Below, piece by piece: positions 5,379 to 5,657 of a DNA stretch of 5,657 nt. Every line of letters begins with the position of its first letter. The stretch's first letter is position 1. The stretch is from Candidatus Segetimicrobium genomatis (GTDB taxonomy: Bacteria; Sysuimicrobiota; Sysuimicrobiia; Sysuimicrobiales; Segetimicrobiaceae): assembly GCA_005883865.1 (NCBI GenBank), contig VBAO01000032.1, positions 1-5,657 on the forward strand, in the 5' to 3' direction. Under the pieces are notes generated by a model. The model saw nothing but the letters and a program-made list of their open reading frames with translations. It was not told the origin of the DNA and ran no database searches. The position numbers and the translations under genes are program-made.

Positions 5379-5657
5379 GCCCCCTTCCCGGCTTCGCTCA
5401 GAATGGTGAGCGCTGTTTCGGCTTCGCCTTCGACGGTCGCCCAATCTCTTCCATCGCTGATGTCGTGTCCCCCGTGTTGGGTCGTTTCGTAGATCACCTT
5501 CAGCGCAGTCTCCACCCGCGCGACCTGATCCTTCGCGAGTAGGATGGAAACGACGTCACCCGGACCACTGGCGCCAGGTCTTATCCCGCTCAGGGCCTTG
5601 AGGGCGTCCTGGTAGGCACGCCGGCGCTCGGTGTATACTCCAATCCGGGTCGTGGCC
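5372..5657 (-). CDS. Unrecognised protein, C-terminal 94 codons (runs off right edge)
   Basis: A minus-strand frame is open from the window edge to TGA at 5374-5372, with no ATG in the visible part, so its start lies beyond base 5657. The 94 residues read as a mixed soluble protein with helical stretches such as YTERRRAYQDALKAL (8-22) and KDQVARVETALKVIYE (42-57). An Asp/Gly-rich segment follows and the protein ends SEAGKGAS. It has no cysteines, membrane segment or motif I recognise. Codon third positions are mostly G or C, as expected for a real gene here. The stop abuts the AAGGAG of the molybdoenzyme gene, whose start is 13 nt downstream, so the two are almost certainly co-transcribed. 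It could be an accessory or maturation partner of the molybdoenzyme, but position alone supports that. Confidence 0.62.
   Translation of the reverse strand, partial: ATTRIGVYTERRRAYQDALKALSGIRPGASGPGDVVSILLAKDQVARVETALKVIYETTQHGGHDISDGRDWATVEGEAETALTILSEAGKGAS

Noticed and set aside
4339..5409. A 356-codon plus-strand open frame antisense to the molybdoenzyme
   Set aside because: It is rich in Arg, Pro and Ala with no domain, as expected for the complement of a high-GC gene; the opposite strand carries a complete, motif-bearing protein.

Overview
This is a GC-rich, densely coded bacterial window. High-GC codon use, Shine-Dalgarno-led genes and the families present suggest a soil or subsurface proteobacterium, actinobacterium or similar lineage. 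The sequence does not fix the taxon. All genes lie on the minus strand except one plus-strand regulator.

Left edge (1-520): the N-terminal 85 codons of a DUF1801/YdhG-like protein run off the window on the minus strand. Next comes a 265-base stretch with no convincing gene. It contains what looks like the 3' end of a tRNA (T-arm, acceptor strand and CCA, about 391-424) without a matching tRNA body, which could be an old integration site.

Centre (521-3285): a compact regulator/efflux/oxidoreductase cassette. A divergent TetR-family regulator (plus strand) faces a two-gene minus-strand operon. The operon encodes a classical SDR oxidoreductase followed, 2 nt after its stop, by a 12-TM major facilitator (drug-antiporter-like) transporter. 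The intergenic region holds a perfect 20-bp palindrome, built of GATAC twice then GTATC twice, inside the spacer of a near-consensus -35/-10 promoter for the SDR gene. The simplest reading is a ligand-relieved TetR repressor controlling modification and export of a small toxic molecule. The ligand cannot be read from the sequence.

Right (3319-5657): a stand-alone cytoplasmic molybdopterin oxidoreductase with an N-terminal Fe-S motif, converging on the TetR gene. It is preceded by the 3' end of an unrecognised minus-strand gene (94 codons visible). That gene's stop codon directly abuts the oxidoreductase ribosome-binding site and sits in a small hairpin, suggesting translational coupling. No electron-transfer or membrane-anchor subunit is visible.

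The oxidoreductase is followed after 2 nt by an ATG that opens a short ORF running antisense into the TetR 3' end. This may be the stump of a lost third gene of that operon. With the tRNA remnant on the other side, it raises the possibility that the TetR-SDR-MFS block was inserted here. No CRISPR array, transposase, insertion sequence or intact RNA gene was found.
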